Shown here piece after piece: positions 7,331 to 15,122 of a stretch of 18,652 bases of DNA. Numbering within the stretch: position 1 is the stretch's first letter; each line of letters opens with the position of its first letter. The DNA comes from Streptosporangiaceae bacterium (GTDB taxonomy: Bacteria; Actinomycetota; Actinomycetes; Streptosporangiales; Streptosporangiaceae), in NCBI GenBank assembly GCA_030039095.1, contig JASHQP010000279.1, forward strand, positions 1 to 18,652, in the 5' to 3' direction. The position numbers and the translations under genes are program-made. The notes beneath the pieces were generated by a model. It was not told the origin of the DNA. It saw only the letters and a program-made list of their open reading frames with translations, and made no database searches.

Positions 7331-7353
7331 AGTAAAAGTCTGCTCGGTTTACT
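7331..7353. promoter_or_regulatory. Candidate operator/promoter of the molybdenum hydroxylase operon
   Basis: AGTAAA and TTTACT form a 6-nt inverted repeat with 11 nt between the arms, in an AT-rich patch just before the operon. A possible -10 box TAGTTT (7353-7358) overlaps its right arm and CAGTAT (7369-7374) is another. A repressor bound here would block transcription. No adjacent regulator gene is present, so its identity is unknown. Confidence 0.35.
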
Positions 7354-7372
7354 AGTTTCCGCTCGTGGCAGT

Positions 7373-7954
7373 ATGGGGCTCGTGAGGACTGCCAAACCAG
7401 CCACCAGCGCCGTACGGCTCCGGGTCAACGGCCGGGCCCACGAGCTGACCCTGGACAACAGGACGACTCTCCTCGATGCGCTGCGCGAAACCATCGGCCT
7501 GACCGGCTCGAAGAAGGGCTGTGATCACGGCCAGTGCGGGGCCTGCACGGTCCTGGTCGACGGCCGCCGGGCCAACAGCTGCCTGCTGCTCGCGGTCGCG
7601 GTTCAGGACGCGGAGATCACGACCGTCGAGGGGCTCGCCCGGCCGGACGGCACACTGCATCCGCTGCAGCGGGCGTTCGTCGAGCGGGACGCCCTGCAGT
7701 GCGGCTACTGCACCCCGGGCCAGATCTGCTCGGCGGCGGGCGTGCTCGCCGAGGCGGTCGCCGGCTGGCCGAGTGCGGTCTCGGCCGCGCTCGACGGCGG
7801 CCCCGCCGCGCTCGACGGCGGCCCGGCCGAGCTGGACGCCTCCGAGGTGCGGGAGCGGATGAGCGGCAACCTGTGCCGCTGCGGCGCCTACGTCAACATC
7901 GTGGCCGCGATCCTGGACGCCGCGGCCGCCACGACCGACGGGGGGACCAGATAG
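7373..7954 (+). CDS. paoA: 2Fe-2S subunit of a molybdenum hydroxylase (PaoA/YagT-like)
   Basis: Electron-transfer subunit with two [2Fe-2S] clusters. Numbered from the GTG at 7382, the plant-ferredoxin-type cluster uses Cys47, Cys52, Cys55 and Cys67 (CDHGQCGAC to NSC), and the second uses Cys107, Cys110, Cys165 and Cys167 (CGYC, CRC). Between the last two motifs is a duplicated seven-residue unit (AALDGGP) not usual in the family. The ATG at 7373 gives 193 aa. GTG 7382 (190 aa) is equally possible because CAGTAT lies exactly 7 nt before it, as in a leaderless mRNA; neither has a Shine-Dalgarno site. Unlike E. coli PaoA there is no Tat signal, so the complex should be cytoplasmic. Its TAG stop shares one base with the GTG of the FAD subunit gene. 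Confidence 0.93.
   Translation: MGLVRTAKPATSAVRLRVNGRAHELTLDNRTTLLDALRETIGLTGSKKGCDHGQCGACTVLVDGRRANSCLLLAVAVQDAEITTVEGLARPDGTLHPLQRAFVERDALQCGYCTPGQICSAAGVLAEAVAGWPSAVSAALDGGPAALDGGPAELDASEVRERMSGNLCRCGAYVNIVAAILDAAAATTDGGTR
7784..7824 (+). repeat. 21-bp in-frame tandem duplication in the 2Fe-2S subunit gene
   Basis: The 20-nt word GCCGCGCTCGACGGCGGCCC occurs at 7784-7803 and again at 7805-7824, a period of 21 nt or seven codons (AALDGGP). It lies in a loop between conserved cysteine motifs, so it probably lengthens a surface loop without breaking the fold. Confidence 0.8.
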
Positions 7955-8943
7955 TGCAGCCGTTCGAGTATCAGCAGCCGTCCGACGCGGCGGGCGCGGT
8001 CGCGACCGTGGCCGGCACCGAGGGTGCGGTGTTCCTCGGCGGCGGCACCAACGTGGTCGACCTGATGAAACTCGGCGTGGAAACACCTGATCTGCTCGTC
8101 GACGTCACCCGCCTGCCCATGGACAGGATCCACCGGACCGACGAGGGCGGCCTGCGCATCGGCGCCGGGGTGCGCAACAGCGACCTGGCCGTCGATCCGC
8201 GCGTCCGTGCCGAGTACCCCGTGCTGTCGCAGGCGCTGCTGGCCGGCGCCTCCGGCCAGCTCCGGAACATGGCCACGGTCGGCGGCAACCTGCTGCAGCG
8301 CACCCGGTGCCTGTACTTCCAGGACGTCACCAAGCCGTGCAACAAGCGACGGCCCGGCAGCGGCTGCCCGGCCCGGACCGGCGACCACAGGAACCTCGCG
8401 ATCATCGGCGGCTCGCAGCACTGCATCGCCACGCACCCCTCGGACATGGCGGTGGCACTCGCCGCGCTCGGGGCGATCGTGCACGTCCAGGGCGCCGCAG
8501 GAGGGCGCACCCTGAGCCTGGACGAGCTGTACCGGCTGCCCGGCGACGAACCGGACCGGGACACCACGCTCGCCCGCGGCGACCTGATCACCGCGGTCGA
8601 GCTGCCCCCGCTCGGTTTCGCCCGGCACTCGGCCTACCGGAAGGTGCGCGACCGGGCCTCGTACGCGTTCGCCGTGACGTCCGTCGCTGCCGCACTCGAC
8701 GTGGCCGACGGGCAGGTACGCGACGTGCGCCTGGCGTTGGGCGCGGTCGCCCCGGTGCCGTGGCGTGCGCGCCGCGCCGAGCAGGCGCTGCTGGGCCGGC
8801 CGGCGGCCGAGGAAACCTTCCGCAGCGCCGTGGACGCGGAGCTTGCCGCCGCCGCGCCGCTGCGCCAGAACGCGTTCAAGGTGCCGCTGGTCAGCAACGT
8901 CGTGACCGCCGTCCTCTCCCAGCTCGCCGGGAGCACCCGATGA
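7954..8943 (+). CDS. paoB: FAD-binding subunit of a molybdenum hydroxylase with PaoB-type extra cysteine cluster
   Basis: A 329-aa FAD subunit of the xanthine dehydrogenase family. The FAD-binding [11 protein letters not shown] lies near residues 29-39 and a second conserved block, [17 protein letters not shown], around 103-119. Four cysteines at 119, 129, 138 and 157 (RTRC, PCNKR, SGCP, QHCIA) reproduce the pattern that binds an additional [4Fe-4S] cluster in E. coli PaoB (YagS) and is absent from ordinary xanthine dehydrogenase or CO dehydrogenase FAD subunits. This makes the complex an aldehyde oxidoreductase-type enzyme rather than a purine hydroxylase. The GTG start is fixed by the 1-nt overlap with the previous stop and a GGGGGA stretch upstream. 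The stop overlaps the next gene as ATGA. Confidence 0.94.
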   Translation: MQPFEYQQPSDAAGAVATVAGTEGAVFLGGGTNVVDLMKLGVETPDLLVDVTRLPMDRIHRTDEGGLRIGAGVRNSDLAVDPRVRAEYPVLSQALLAGASGQLRNMATVGGNLLQRTRCLYFQDVTKPCNKRRPGSGCPARTGDHRNLAIIGGSQHCIATHPSDMAVALAALGAIVHVQGAAGGRTLSLDELYRLPGDEPDRDTTLARGDLITAVELPPLGFARHSAYRKVRDRASYAFAVTSVAAALDVADGQVRDVRLALGAVAPVPWRARRAEQALLGRPAAEETFRSAVDAELAAAAPLRQNAFKVPLVSNVVTAVLSQLAGSTR

Positions 8944-11027
8944 CCACCACGGTAAGCACGTCCCAGATGTCCCACACCACCAGGGTCGACGGGCCGGACA
9001 AGGTGACCGGGCGGGCCCGCTATGCGTTCGAGCATCCGGTCGACGGGGCCGGGTACGTGTGGCCGGTCCAGTCGGCGATCGCCAGGGGCGAGATACGGAA
9101 CGTCGACGCCAGCGCCGCGCTGGCGCTGCCCGGCGTGCTGACGGTGCTCACGCACGGCAACGCGCCGCGGCTGACGACCGACGACGCGGAGCTCGCGCTG
9201 TTCCAGTCGCGGGCTGTGGCCTACCGCGGCCAGTTCGTCGCCGCCGTGGTCGCGGCCAGCCTGGAGACCGCACGGGCCGCCGCGGACCAGGTGCGAGTCG
9301 AATACGCCGAGTCCAGCCACGACGTGACGCTGACGCCGGACCACCCGGGCCTGTACAAGCCCGAGAAGGTCAACCCGAACTTCCCCGCCGACACCGAGGC
9401 CGGTGACCCCGACGGCGCGTTCGCCGCGGCGGCAGTGCGCGTCGATGAGACATATAAGACGCCGGGCGAGCACAACAACCCGATGGAGCCGCACGCCACG
9501 ATTGCGTCCTGGGACGGCGACCGGCTGACGCTGTTCGACTCCGACCAGGGACCCGCCATGGCCGCCACGGTGATCGCCGGCGTGTTCGGCGTCCAGCCGG
9601 ACCAGGTGCGGGTGATCGCCGAGCATGTGGGCGGCGGGTTCGGCTCCAAGGGCACCCCGCGCCCCAACGCGGTCCTTGCGGCGATGGCCGCCAGGGTCGT
9701 CGGCCAGCCGGTCAAGTGTGCGCTCAGCCGGCAGCAGATGTTCGCCGTGGTCGGGCACCGGGCCCCGTCGATCCAGCGCGTCCGGCTCGGCGCCGGCGAG
9801 GACGGCCGCCTCACCGCAGTCATGCACGACGTCATCGGCCAGACATCGACGATCAGGGAGTTCGCCGAGCAGACCGCGGTGGCCACCCGGCACATGTACG
9901 CGGCGCCGAACCGGCGCACCACCCACCGCATGGTCAGGCTCGACGTGCCCACGCCGTCCTGGATGCGGGCCCCCGGCGAGTGCCCGGGCATGTTCGCGCT
10001 CGAGTCGGCCATGGACGAGCTCGCCTACGCCTGCGGCGTGGACCCGGTGGACCTGCGGATCCGCAACGAGCCGGCCGTCGAGCCGGAGACCGGCAGGCCG
10101 TTCTCGTCACGGAACCTGGTCGCGTGCCTGCGCGAGGGGGCCGCCTGGTTCGGCTGGGCCGGCCGCGACCCGGCGCCCGGAGTCCGCCGGGACGGGCCGT
10201 GGGTGACCGGGACCGGCGTGGCGTCGTCCACGTACCCGGCGCGGGCCATGGCGTCGCAGGCGGAGGCCGCCGTGGACAGTGCCGGCCGGTACCGGGTGTC
10301 GATCGCCGCCGTGGACATCGGCACCGGGGCCCGTACAGCGCTGCTCGCCATCGCCGCCGAGGCGCTCGGCGTGCCCGCCGGCCAGGTCTGTCTGTCGATC
10401 GGCGACAGCGCGCTCCCCCGCGCGTCCATCGCCGGCGGCTCCATGGGCAACGCGTCGTGGAGCTGGGCCGTGACCGGCGCCTGCCGGGCGCTGCGCGAGC
10501 AGATCCGGGGGCGCGACGGCGCGATCCCGCCGGGCGGGCTGTCCGCGCGGTCCGCCACCGATGACGAGATCGGCGCGCTGCCCGACCACGCCAGGTACTC
10601 GTTCGGTGCACAGTTCGCCGAGGTCAGGGTCGACACCGACACCGGAGAAGTGCGCGTGCCGCGGCTGCTCGGGGTGTTCGCCGCCGGGCGCATCGTCGTG
10701 CCCGCGATGGCCAGGTCGCAGTTCATCGGCGGCATGACCATGGGGCTTTCCATGGCCCTGCACGAGGAGAGCATGATCGACCCGCAGTTCGGCGACTACC
10801 CGAACCACGACCTGGCCAGCTACCACATCGCGGCCAACGCCGACGTGGGCGACATCGACGCCCGGTGGATCGACGAGGACGAACCCGAACTCGGGCCGGC
10901 CGGGGCCAAGGGGATCGGCGAGATCGGCATCGTCGGCACGGCGGCCGCCATCACCAATGCGGTGTATCACGCGACCGGCATCCGGGTCCGGGACCTGCCG
11001 GTAAGGCTGGACAAGCTGCTCCGCTGA
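8940..11027 (+). CDS. paoC: Molybdopterin-binding catalytic subunit of PaoABC-like aldehyde oxidoreductase
   Basis: Large catalytic subunit, 695 aa, slightly shorter than E. coli PaoC. Conserved Moco-binding blocks are GGGFGSKG at about 229-236, the RAPGE block near 343-347, and the final GAKGIGEIG with Glu661. That glutamate is the conserved base that activates the hydroxyl ligand on molybdenum. The N-terminal [17 protein letters not shown] is the usual entry to the first domain. The ATG start lies in an ATGA overlap with the FAD subunit gene, so all three subunits should be made in step. No maturation chaperone (XdhC/PaoD type) is encoded in the window, so the molybdopterin-cytosine-dinucleotide insertion gene must lie elsewhere. 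Likely substrates are aldehydes, possibly aromatic, by analogy with PaoABC. Confidence 0.95.
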   Translation: MTTTVSTSQMSHTTRVDGPDKVTGRARYAFEHPVDGAGYVWPVQSAIARGEIRNVDASAALALPGVLTVLTHGNAPRLTTDDAELALFQSRAVAYRGQFVAAVVAASLETARAAADQVRVEYAESSHDVTLTPDHPGLYKPEKVNPNFPADTEAGDPDGAFAAAAVRVDETYKTPGEHNNPMEPHATIASWDGDRLTLFDSDQGPAMAATVIAGVFGVQPDQVRVIAEHVGGGFGSKGTPRPNAVLAAMAARVVGQPVKCALSRQQMFAVVGHRAPSIQRVRLGAGEDGRLTAVMHDVIGQTSTIREFAEQTAVATRHMYAAPNRRTTHRMVRLDVPTPSWMRAPGECPGMFALESAMDELAYACGVDPVDLRIRNEPAVEPETGRPFSSRNLVACLREGAAWFGWAGRDPAPGVRRDGPWVTGTGVASSTYPARAMASQAEAAVDSAGRYRVSIAAVDIGTGARTALLAIAAEALGVPAGQVCLSIGDSALPRASIAGGSMGNASWSWAVTGACRALREQIRGRDGAIPPGGLSARSATDDEIGALPDHARYSFGAQFAEVRVDTDTGEVRVPRLLGVFAAGRIVVPAMARSQFIGGMTMGLSMALHEESMIDPQFGDYPNHDLASYHIAANADVGDIDARWIDEDEPELGPAGAKGIGEIGIVGTAAAITNAVYHATGIRVRDLPVRLDKLLR

Positions 11028-11035
11028 CCGGTTCC

Positions 11036-11041
11036 TAGGCT
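11036..11041 (+). promoter_or_regulatory. Candidate -10 box of a leaderless acetyltransferase transcript
   Basis: TAGGCT is followed by 7 nt and then the GTG at 11049. It lies in the 21-bp gap after the molybdenum operon, so the acetyltransferase can have its own promoter and a transcript with no 5' leader. Confidence 0.35.
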
Positions 11042-11048
11042 GAGGGCC

Positions 11049-11570
11049 GTGGAACCGGGAACGGATGCAGTGATCGCACCGGCCAGCAGCGGCGACCTTG
11101 CCCAGGTGGCCGAGATCTTCGCGCACTACGTGACGCACAGCGTGGTCACGTTCGAGACCGACCCGCCGACCGTCGCCGACTGGCGGGCCAAGCTGGACAC
11201 GGTGGCCAGCCTGGGCCTCCCGTTCCTGGTGGCCACCCTCGGCGGTGCGGTCGCCGGTTACGCCTACGCGAGCCCGTGGCGGCCGAAGCCGGCCTACCGG
11301 CACACGGTCGAGGACACGGTGTACCTGGCCCCCGGCGCGACCGGCCGCGGACTGGGCCGCGGGCTGCTCACCGAGTTGCTCGACCGTGCCGGGCAGGCCG
11401 GCGCGCGGCAGATGGTCGCGGTCATCGCGGACGCGGGCGCCGACAGCGCGGCGTCGGTCGCGCTGCACCGCGCGGCTGGCTTCGCCGACGTGGGCAGGCT
11501 CACCGCGGTCGGCCACAAGCACGGGCGCTGGATCGACACGGTGCTGATGCAGCGCGCCCTCACCGCGTGA
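11049..11570 (+). CDS. GNAT N-acetyltransferase, phosphinothricin/methionine-sulfone acetyltransferase type
   Basis: A 173-aa enzyme of the Pat/Bar/MnaT branch of the GNAT superfamily, which transfers acetyl from acetyl-CoA to the amino group of glutamate-analogue amino acids. The N-terminal pattern DLAQVAEIFAHYV and VVTFETDPPT is typical of the branch. The acetyl-CoA pyrophosphate loop is ATGRGLGRGLL near residues 96-109, and ASVALHRAAGFADVG is the late conserved block. It starts with GTG at 11049, without a Shine-Dalgarno site but with a close -10 box. Resistance to phosphinothricin-like antibiotics is possible, but many genomic members simply detoxify methionine sulfone or sulfoximine. Confidence 0.9.
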   Translation: MEPGTDAVIAPASSGDLAQVAEIFAHYVTHSVVTFETDPPTVADWRAKLDTVASLGLPFLVATLGGAVAGYAYASPWRPKPAYRHTVEDTVYLAPGATGRGLGRGLLTELLDRAGQAGARQMVAVIADAGADSAASVALHRAAGFADVGRLTAVGHKHGRWIDTVLMQRALTA

Positions 11571-11593
11571 CCACCGCGACCCCACCGGCTGGC

Positions 11594-11599
11594 TAAGCT
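11594..11599 (+). promoter_or_regulatory. Candidate -10 box of a leaderless ybaK transcript
   Basis: TAAGCT is followed by 6 nt and then the GTG at 11606; a TGACCA lies about 20 nt further upstream (11568-11573) as a weak -35 candidate. No Shine-Dalgarno site precedes the start. Confidence 0.35.
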
Positions 11600-11605
11600 C
11601 GCACC

Positions 11606-12088
11606 GTGGCCGGACAAGGCACCGCGGCGACGGCGCTGCTCGAGCGGGAGGGCATCCCGTTCACCGTGCACGCCTACGCTCATGACCCCGGGCACGAGTC
11701 GTACGGCAGCGAGGCCAGCGAGGCGCTCGGCGTTCCGGCCGACCGGGTACTGAAGACGCTGGTGGCCAGCGTCGATGGCGCGCTGGCCGTGGGTGTGGTG
11801 CCGGTCTCGGCTCAGCTCGACCTGAAGGCCCTGGGCGCCGAGCTGGGCGGCAAGAAGGCCGTGATGGCCGAGCCGGCGGCTGCGGAGCGCGCCACCGGCT
11901 ACGTGGTCGGCGGGATCTCGCCGATCGGCCAGCGCCGGCGGCTGCCCGTGGTGGTCGACGCGTCGGTGCTCGAGTTCCAGACGATCTACTGCAGCGGCGG
12001 CCGGCGCGGCCTGGAGATCGAGCTGGCCCCCGCCGACCTGATCCGCGCCGCCGACGCGACGGTCGCCCCCATCGCCCGTTCCGGATAG
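11606..12088 (+). CDS. ybaK: Cys-tRNA(Pro) deacylase, YbaK/EbsC family
   Basis: A 160-aa trans-acting editing protein that hydrolyses Cys mischarged on tRNA(Pro). The conserved lysine is Lys50 in RVLKTLVA, the counterpart of Lys46 in the Haemophilus enzyme, and the glycine-rich GYVVGGISPIGQ loop lies near residues 98-109. Length is normal for a stand-alone YbaK, so this is not a fused ProRS insertion domain. It begins with GTG, 35 nt after the acetyltransferase gene, with its own close -10 box. It ends just before a strong hairpin shared with the convergent ABC exporter operon. Related free-standing deacylases (ProXp-ala, PrdX) are alternatives, but the motif set favours YbaK. Confidence 0.92.
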   Translation: MAGQGTAATALLEREGIPFTVHAYAHDPGHESYGSEASEALGVPADRVLKTLVASVDGALAVGVVPVSAQLDLKALGAELGGKKAVMAEPAAAERATGYVVGGISPIGQRRRLPVVVDASVLEFQTIYCSGGRRGLEIELAPADLIRAADATVAPIARSG

Positions 12089-12092
12089 ACGA

Positions 12093-12137
12093 AAAGTGGT
12101 CTCCAGCGGCTGCTGGAACGACCGCCGGGACCACTTT
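12093..12137. terminator. Bidirectional nested hairpin between convergent genes
   Basis: AAAGTGGTC (12093-12101) pairs with GACCACTTT (12129-12137). Inside, TCCAGC (12102-12107) pairs with GCTGGA (12112-12117) around a GGCT loop. It lies 5 nt after ybaK and 15 nt past the end of the permease gene, so it can terminate both convergent transcripts. Confidence 0.7.
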
Positions 12138-12152
12138 CCGCCCCCGTGCTCC

Positions 12153-12998
12153 TCAGCGCAGCACCTTGCGGCGGTAGAGGTAGACGGCTGTGGGGGCGAA
12201 GATCGCGATCAGCCCGACCGACCAGATCACGACCGCCAGCTCCGGGTGCTGCATCGGCCAGGCGTCCGGGGTGGGCACGTTGCCGCCGAACAGGTTCCGG
12301 CACGCGGCGGCGACCGCGCTCAGCGGGTTCCAGTTCGCGAAGTCCCGCAGCCAGGCGGGCATCCCCGAGGTGGGCACGAACGCGTTGGACACGAACGACA
12401 GCGGCAGGAAGAAGATGAACCCCAGGGCCTGGGCGGTCTCCGGGCTGCGCAGCAGCATGCCGGCGCACGCGCCCACCCAGGTCATCGCGAACGCGATCAG
12501 CAGCGACAGCCCGGCCGCGATCAGCGCGTCGCCGATCCCGTGCTCCATCCGCCAGCCCACGGCCAGGCCGGTGGCGATCAGCACCACGAGGCCGAGCACC
12601 TGAGTGGCGAGGTCGGACAAGGTGCGCCCGGCCAGCACCGCGGCCCTCGAGATCGGCAGCGAGCGGAACCGGTCGATCAGGCCCGTGGACATGTCGGCGG
12701 TCAGCCCAACCGCGGTGCCGGGCGCCGTGCCGGCCATCGTCATCCCGAACATCCCGCTGATCAGGTACTGGTGATAACTGCCGCCGCCGGCCAGGTGGAT
12801 CGCGGAGCCGAACACGTACGTGAACAGCAGCACGAAGATGACCGGCTGGATGGTCACGTCGCTCAGCTGCTCGGGCTCGCGCGCGATCCTCGCGATGCTG
12901 CGCCGGGTCAGCACCCAGCTGTTCTTCAGGGCCCACCAGGTCCGCAGCAGCCATGGTTCGGCCGAAGCGGTGGTGGCGGGCGCCGGCATTGTGGTCAT
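12153..12998 (-). CDS. ABC-2 type exporter permease (DrrB-like)
   Basis: A 281-aa integral membrane protein of the daunorubicin-resistance permease family. A cytoplasmic N-terminus (about 1-50) precedes roughly six hydrophobic helices, starting with QPVIFVLLFTYVFGSAI and ending with LAVVIWSVGLIAIFAP before a basic YLYRRKVLR tail. The conserved ABC-2 stretch around FRSLPISRAAVLAGRTLSD sits in the first cytoplasmic loop and probably contacts the ATPase. Its ATG overlaps the ATPase stop (ATGA) and has an AAGGAGG site. It forms the exporter channel with the upstream gene product. The exported compound is not deducible; drugs, lipids and polyketides are all known cargo of this family. Confidence 0.93.
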   Translation of the reverse strand: MTTMPAPATTASAEPWLLRTWWALKNSWVLTRRSIARIAREPEQLSDVTIQPVIFVLLFTYVFGSAIHLAGGGSYHQYLISGMFGMTMAGTAPGTAVGLTADMSTGLIDRFRSLPISRAAVLAGRTLSDLATQVLGLVVLIATGLAVGWRMEHGIGDALIAAGLSLLIAFAMTWVGACAGMLLRSPETAQALGFIFFLPLSFVSNAFVPTSGMPAWLRDFANWNPLSAVAAACRNLFGGNVPTPDAWPMQHPELAVVIWSVGLIAIFAPTAVYLYRRKVLR

Positions 12999-13972
12999 GC
13001 CGCCTCCTTCTCGTTGTCGGCCGCGGTGTCGGCGGCACGCCCGGTCAGGGTCAGGAACACGTCGTCAAGGGAGGGCCGCCGGACCCCGAGGTCGTCGAGC
13101 AGCACGCCGGCGGCGTCGAGGTCGCGCACGATCTCGGGCATCCTCCGGGCCCCGCCGACGACCGGCGCCTCGACCGTCCGCGCGGCGGGGTCAACCTGCG
13201 GCGGCCCGTCGGCGATCCGCGCGAGCACGTCGCGCGCGGCGGCCAGATCCGACTCCGGGGCCACGGTAAGCAGCACCCGCTCCCCTCCCACCTTGGCCTT
13301 CAGCTCGGCCGAGGTGCCCTCGGCGATCACCCGGCCGTGGTCGACAACCGTGATCAGGTCGGCGAGCTGATCGGCCTCGTCCAGGTGCTGGGTGGTCAGC
13401 AGCACGGTCGTCCCGGTCGCGGTGAGCGCGCGGACGGCGTCCCAGGTGACCACGCGGCTGCGCGGGTCCAGGCCGGTCGTCGGCTCGTCGAGGAACAGGA
13501 CGCTCGGCCGGGCCACCAGGCTCGCGGCAAGATCGAGGCGCCGCCGCATGCCGCCCGAGTAGGTCTTCACCCCGCGGTCCGCGGCGCCGGCCAGGTCAAA
13601 CTCGTCCAGCAGCTCAGCGGCCCGCTGCTTGGCCTGCTTCTTCGACAGGCGGCACAGCTGGCCCACCATGATCAGGTTCGCGCGGCCGGTGAGCGACTCG
13701 TCGAGCGCCGCGTACTGGCCGGTGAGGCCGATCTCGCGGCGCACCTGCGCCGCCTCGGCGTGCAGGTCATAGCCGGCCACCCGGGCGGTTCCCTCGTCGG
13801 GCCGCAGCAGAGTGGTCAGCACTCGGACGGTGGTTGTCTTGCCCGCGCCGTTGGGCCCGAGCATGCCGAGGATCGTCCCGGCCCCGACCTGAAGGTCGAT
13901 GCCGTCCAGCGCCCGGGTCCGGCCGAACACCTTCACCAGGCCCTCGGCCTCGATCGCGTAGGTCTCGCTCAT
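12995..13972 (-). CDS. ABC exporter ATP-binding protein (DrrA-like)
   Basis: A 325-aa ATPase. The Walker A motif is GPNGAGKTT (about 39-47), the Q-loop is LTGQYAALD, the ABC signature YSGGMRRR, Walker B VLFLDEPTTGLDP, and the switch histidine lies in TTQHLDEAD. Past residue 220 is the C-terminal DrrA-type domain that locks onto the permease, with DDVFLTLTG near the end. It has a clear GAGGAG ribosome-binding site. It is the first gene of the exporter operon, transcribed away from the TetR gene across a promoter full of GTAC operators, so expression is probably repressed until a ligand is present. Confidence 0.95.
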   Translation of the reverse strand: MSETYAIEAEGLVKVFGRTRALDGIDLQVGAGTILGMLGPNGAGKTTTVRVLTTLLRPDEGTARVAGYDLHAEAAQVRREIGLTGQYAALDESLTGRANLIMVGQLCRLSKKQAKQRAAELLDEFDLAGAADRGVKTYSGGMRRRLDLAASLVARPSVLFLDEPTTGLDPRSRVVTWDAVRALTATGTTVLLTTQHLDEADQLADLITVVDHGRVIAEGTSAELKAKVGGERVLLTVAPESDLAAARDVLARIADGPPQVDPAARTVEAPVVGGARRMPEIVRDLDAAGVLLDDLGVRRPSLDDVFLTLTGRAADTAADNEKEAA

Positions 13973-13987
13973 CCGTGATCTCCTCTG

Positions 13988-14038
13988 GTACAGCGTACGA
14001 GATTTCGTTAGTACGCTGTACTATACAGTACGATGTAC
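13988..14038. promoter_or_regulatory. Multi-site TetR operator: six GTAC half-sites in three pairs
   Basis: GTAC occurs at 13988, 13995, 14011, 14018, 14028 and 14035, always paired as GTAC-N3-GTAC. The first and second pairs form a perfect 11-nt inverted repeat (GTACAGCGTAC at 13988-13998, GTACGCTGTAC at 14011-14021). The second and third form a near-perfect palindrome centred at about 14024. The sites cover the spacer, the -10 box and the 5' leader of the exporter promoter, as expected for strong repression by the divergent TetR protein. Confidence 0.8.
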
Positions 14039-14047
14039 GAGAGTCAA
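14020..14047 (-). promoter_or_regulatory. Promoter of the exporter operon
   Basis: Read on the minus strand, TTGACT (14047-14042), a 16-nt spacer and TATAGT (14025-14020) closely match a housekeeping sigma promoter. Transcription would start near 14013 and give a leader of about 40 nt before the ATPase start. GTAC operator pairs lie in the spacer and at the -10 box. Confidence 0.75.
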
Positions 14048-14073
14048 GCCGAGTACCTTGAACGGATAGCAGC

Positions 14074-15099
14074 GTGGTTGACCAAGATCGGAAACCGGCG
14101 GGCCCCGAGCGGGGGCAGGCCCGGCAGGAGCGCAGGCAGGCCGAGCGCGACGGGAGGCGAGCCGAGATGGAACGGCAGCGCGCTGACCAGCAGCAGGGCC
14201 AGCAATCCGACCGGCAGCGTCAGCGGCCTGGCCAGCAGCGCGGGAATCCGGGCCAGCGGCGACCCGGGGATCCGGCGCGTGACCCGGATGAGCTCTGGCC
14301 TCCGCTCATGGGCCCGGGATGGCGCGACGACCGCGGCTCCCGGGCGCACCGGATGCTGCACGACGGCGCCGGGCGTGATCAGCGCGGCCGCGGCAGGAAC
14401 CGGCTGGCGCCCGCCCTGTCCCGCGCCGAGATCGTGGACGCGGCGATCGCGATCGCCGACTCCGAGGGCTCCGCCGCGATCAGCATGCGGCGGATCGCCC
14501 AGGTGCTCAGGGCGGGCACGATGTCCCTGTACTGGCACGTGGCCAACAAGGAGCAACTGCTCGACCTGATGCTCGACGCCCTGCTGGGCGAGGTCGAGGT
14601 GCCGGAGCCGAGCGGCGACTGGCGGGCTGACCTCCGGACGCAGGCACGCAACGAGCGGGCCACGCTTCTGCGGCACGCATGGGTGATGGACTTTCTCGGC
14701 GGCCGGCCGCCGCTGGGGCCGAACACGCTGCTGCACCTGGACCGGTTGCTGGGCACGCTGGACAGCCTCGGCCTCGACATGACGACGGCCATGAACATCC
14801 TGGGCACCGTGCAGACCTACGTCCTGGGCTCGGTGCTGCGCGAGATGCAGGAGGCACGCATCCACCGCGACGAGGAACGGTCCGGTGTCACCCAGGAGCA
14901 ATGGCAGCCCATGCGGGACGCCTGGCGGAACCGGCTCGATGCCGACGGCCGGTTCACGCGCGTGGTCCGGTTCCTCGACGCGGACATCGACCCGGACGCC
15001 GAGGAGACCAGGGACGAGCGGTTCGAGTTCGGCCTCGACTGTGTCATCGACGGTCTCGCGGCGAAGATCGCGGCGATGTCGGGCGGCGGGGCTGTCTGA
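14074..15099 (+). CDS. TetR family transcriptional regulator with long Arg/Gln-rich N-terminal extension
   Basis: A 341-aa protein. The helix-turn-helix begins near residue 116 (LSRAEIVDAAIAIADSEG) and runs through ISMRRIAQVLRAGTMSLYWHVANKEQLLDLM. The rest is an actinobacterial TetR C-terminal ligand-binding domain. The first 105 or so residues are highly charged and low-complexity (QERRQAERDGRRAEMERQRADQ), without predicted structure. GTG 14074 is the furthest usable start. Internal ATGs at 14167, 14308 or 14353 would give more ordinary TetR lengths, and none has a good Shine-Dalgarno site, so the true start is open. It is divergent from the DrrAB-type exporter and almost surely controls it through the GTAC operators between them, and probably its own gene too. 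Confidence 0.88.
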   Translation: MVDQDRKPAGPERGQARQERRQAERDGRRAEMERQRADQQQGQQSDRQRQRPGQQRGNPGQRRPGDPARDPDELWPPLMGPGWRDDRGSRAHRMLHDGAGRDQRGRGRNRLAPALSRAEIVDAAIAIADSEGSAAISMRRIAQVLRAGTMSLYWHVANKEQLLDLMLDALLGEVEVPEPSGDWRADLRTQARNERATLLRHAWVMDFLGGRPPLGPNTLLHLDRLLGTLDSLGLDMTTAMNILGTVQTYVLGSVLREMQEARIHRDEERSGVTQEQWQPMRDAWRNRLDADGRFTRVVRFLDADIDPDAEETRDERFEFGLDCVIDGLAAKIAAMSGGGAV

Positions 15100-15108
15100 C
15101 GCCGGTGG

Positions 15109-15114
15109 CAGAAT
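15109..15114 (+). promoter_or_regulatory. Candidate -10 box before the decayed MDMPI-type gene
   Basis: CAGAAT followed by 8 nt and the ATG at 15123 matches the close -10/start spacing of other genes here. It may be the relic promoter of the pseudogene. Confidence 0.25.
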
Positions 15115-15122
15115 TGCCGGGC

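Noticed and set aside
14033..14569. Open frame starting ATG at 14033 with a protein-like first 20 residues (MYESQAEYLERIAAW)
   Set aside because: It soon turns into Gly/Arg/Ser-rich sequence in the wrong frame of the TetR gene and begins inside the operator/promoter. A short upstream peptide cannot be excluded but has no support.
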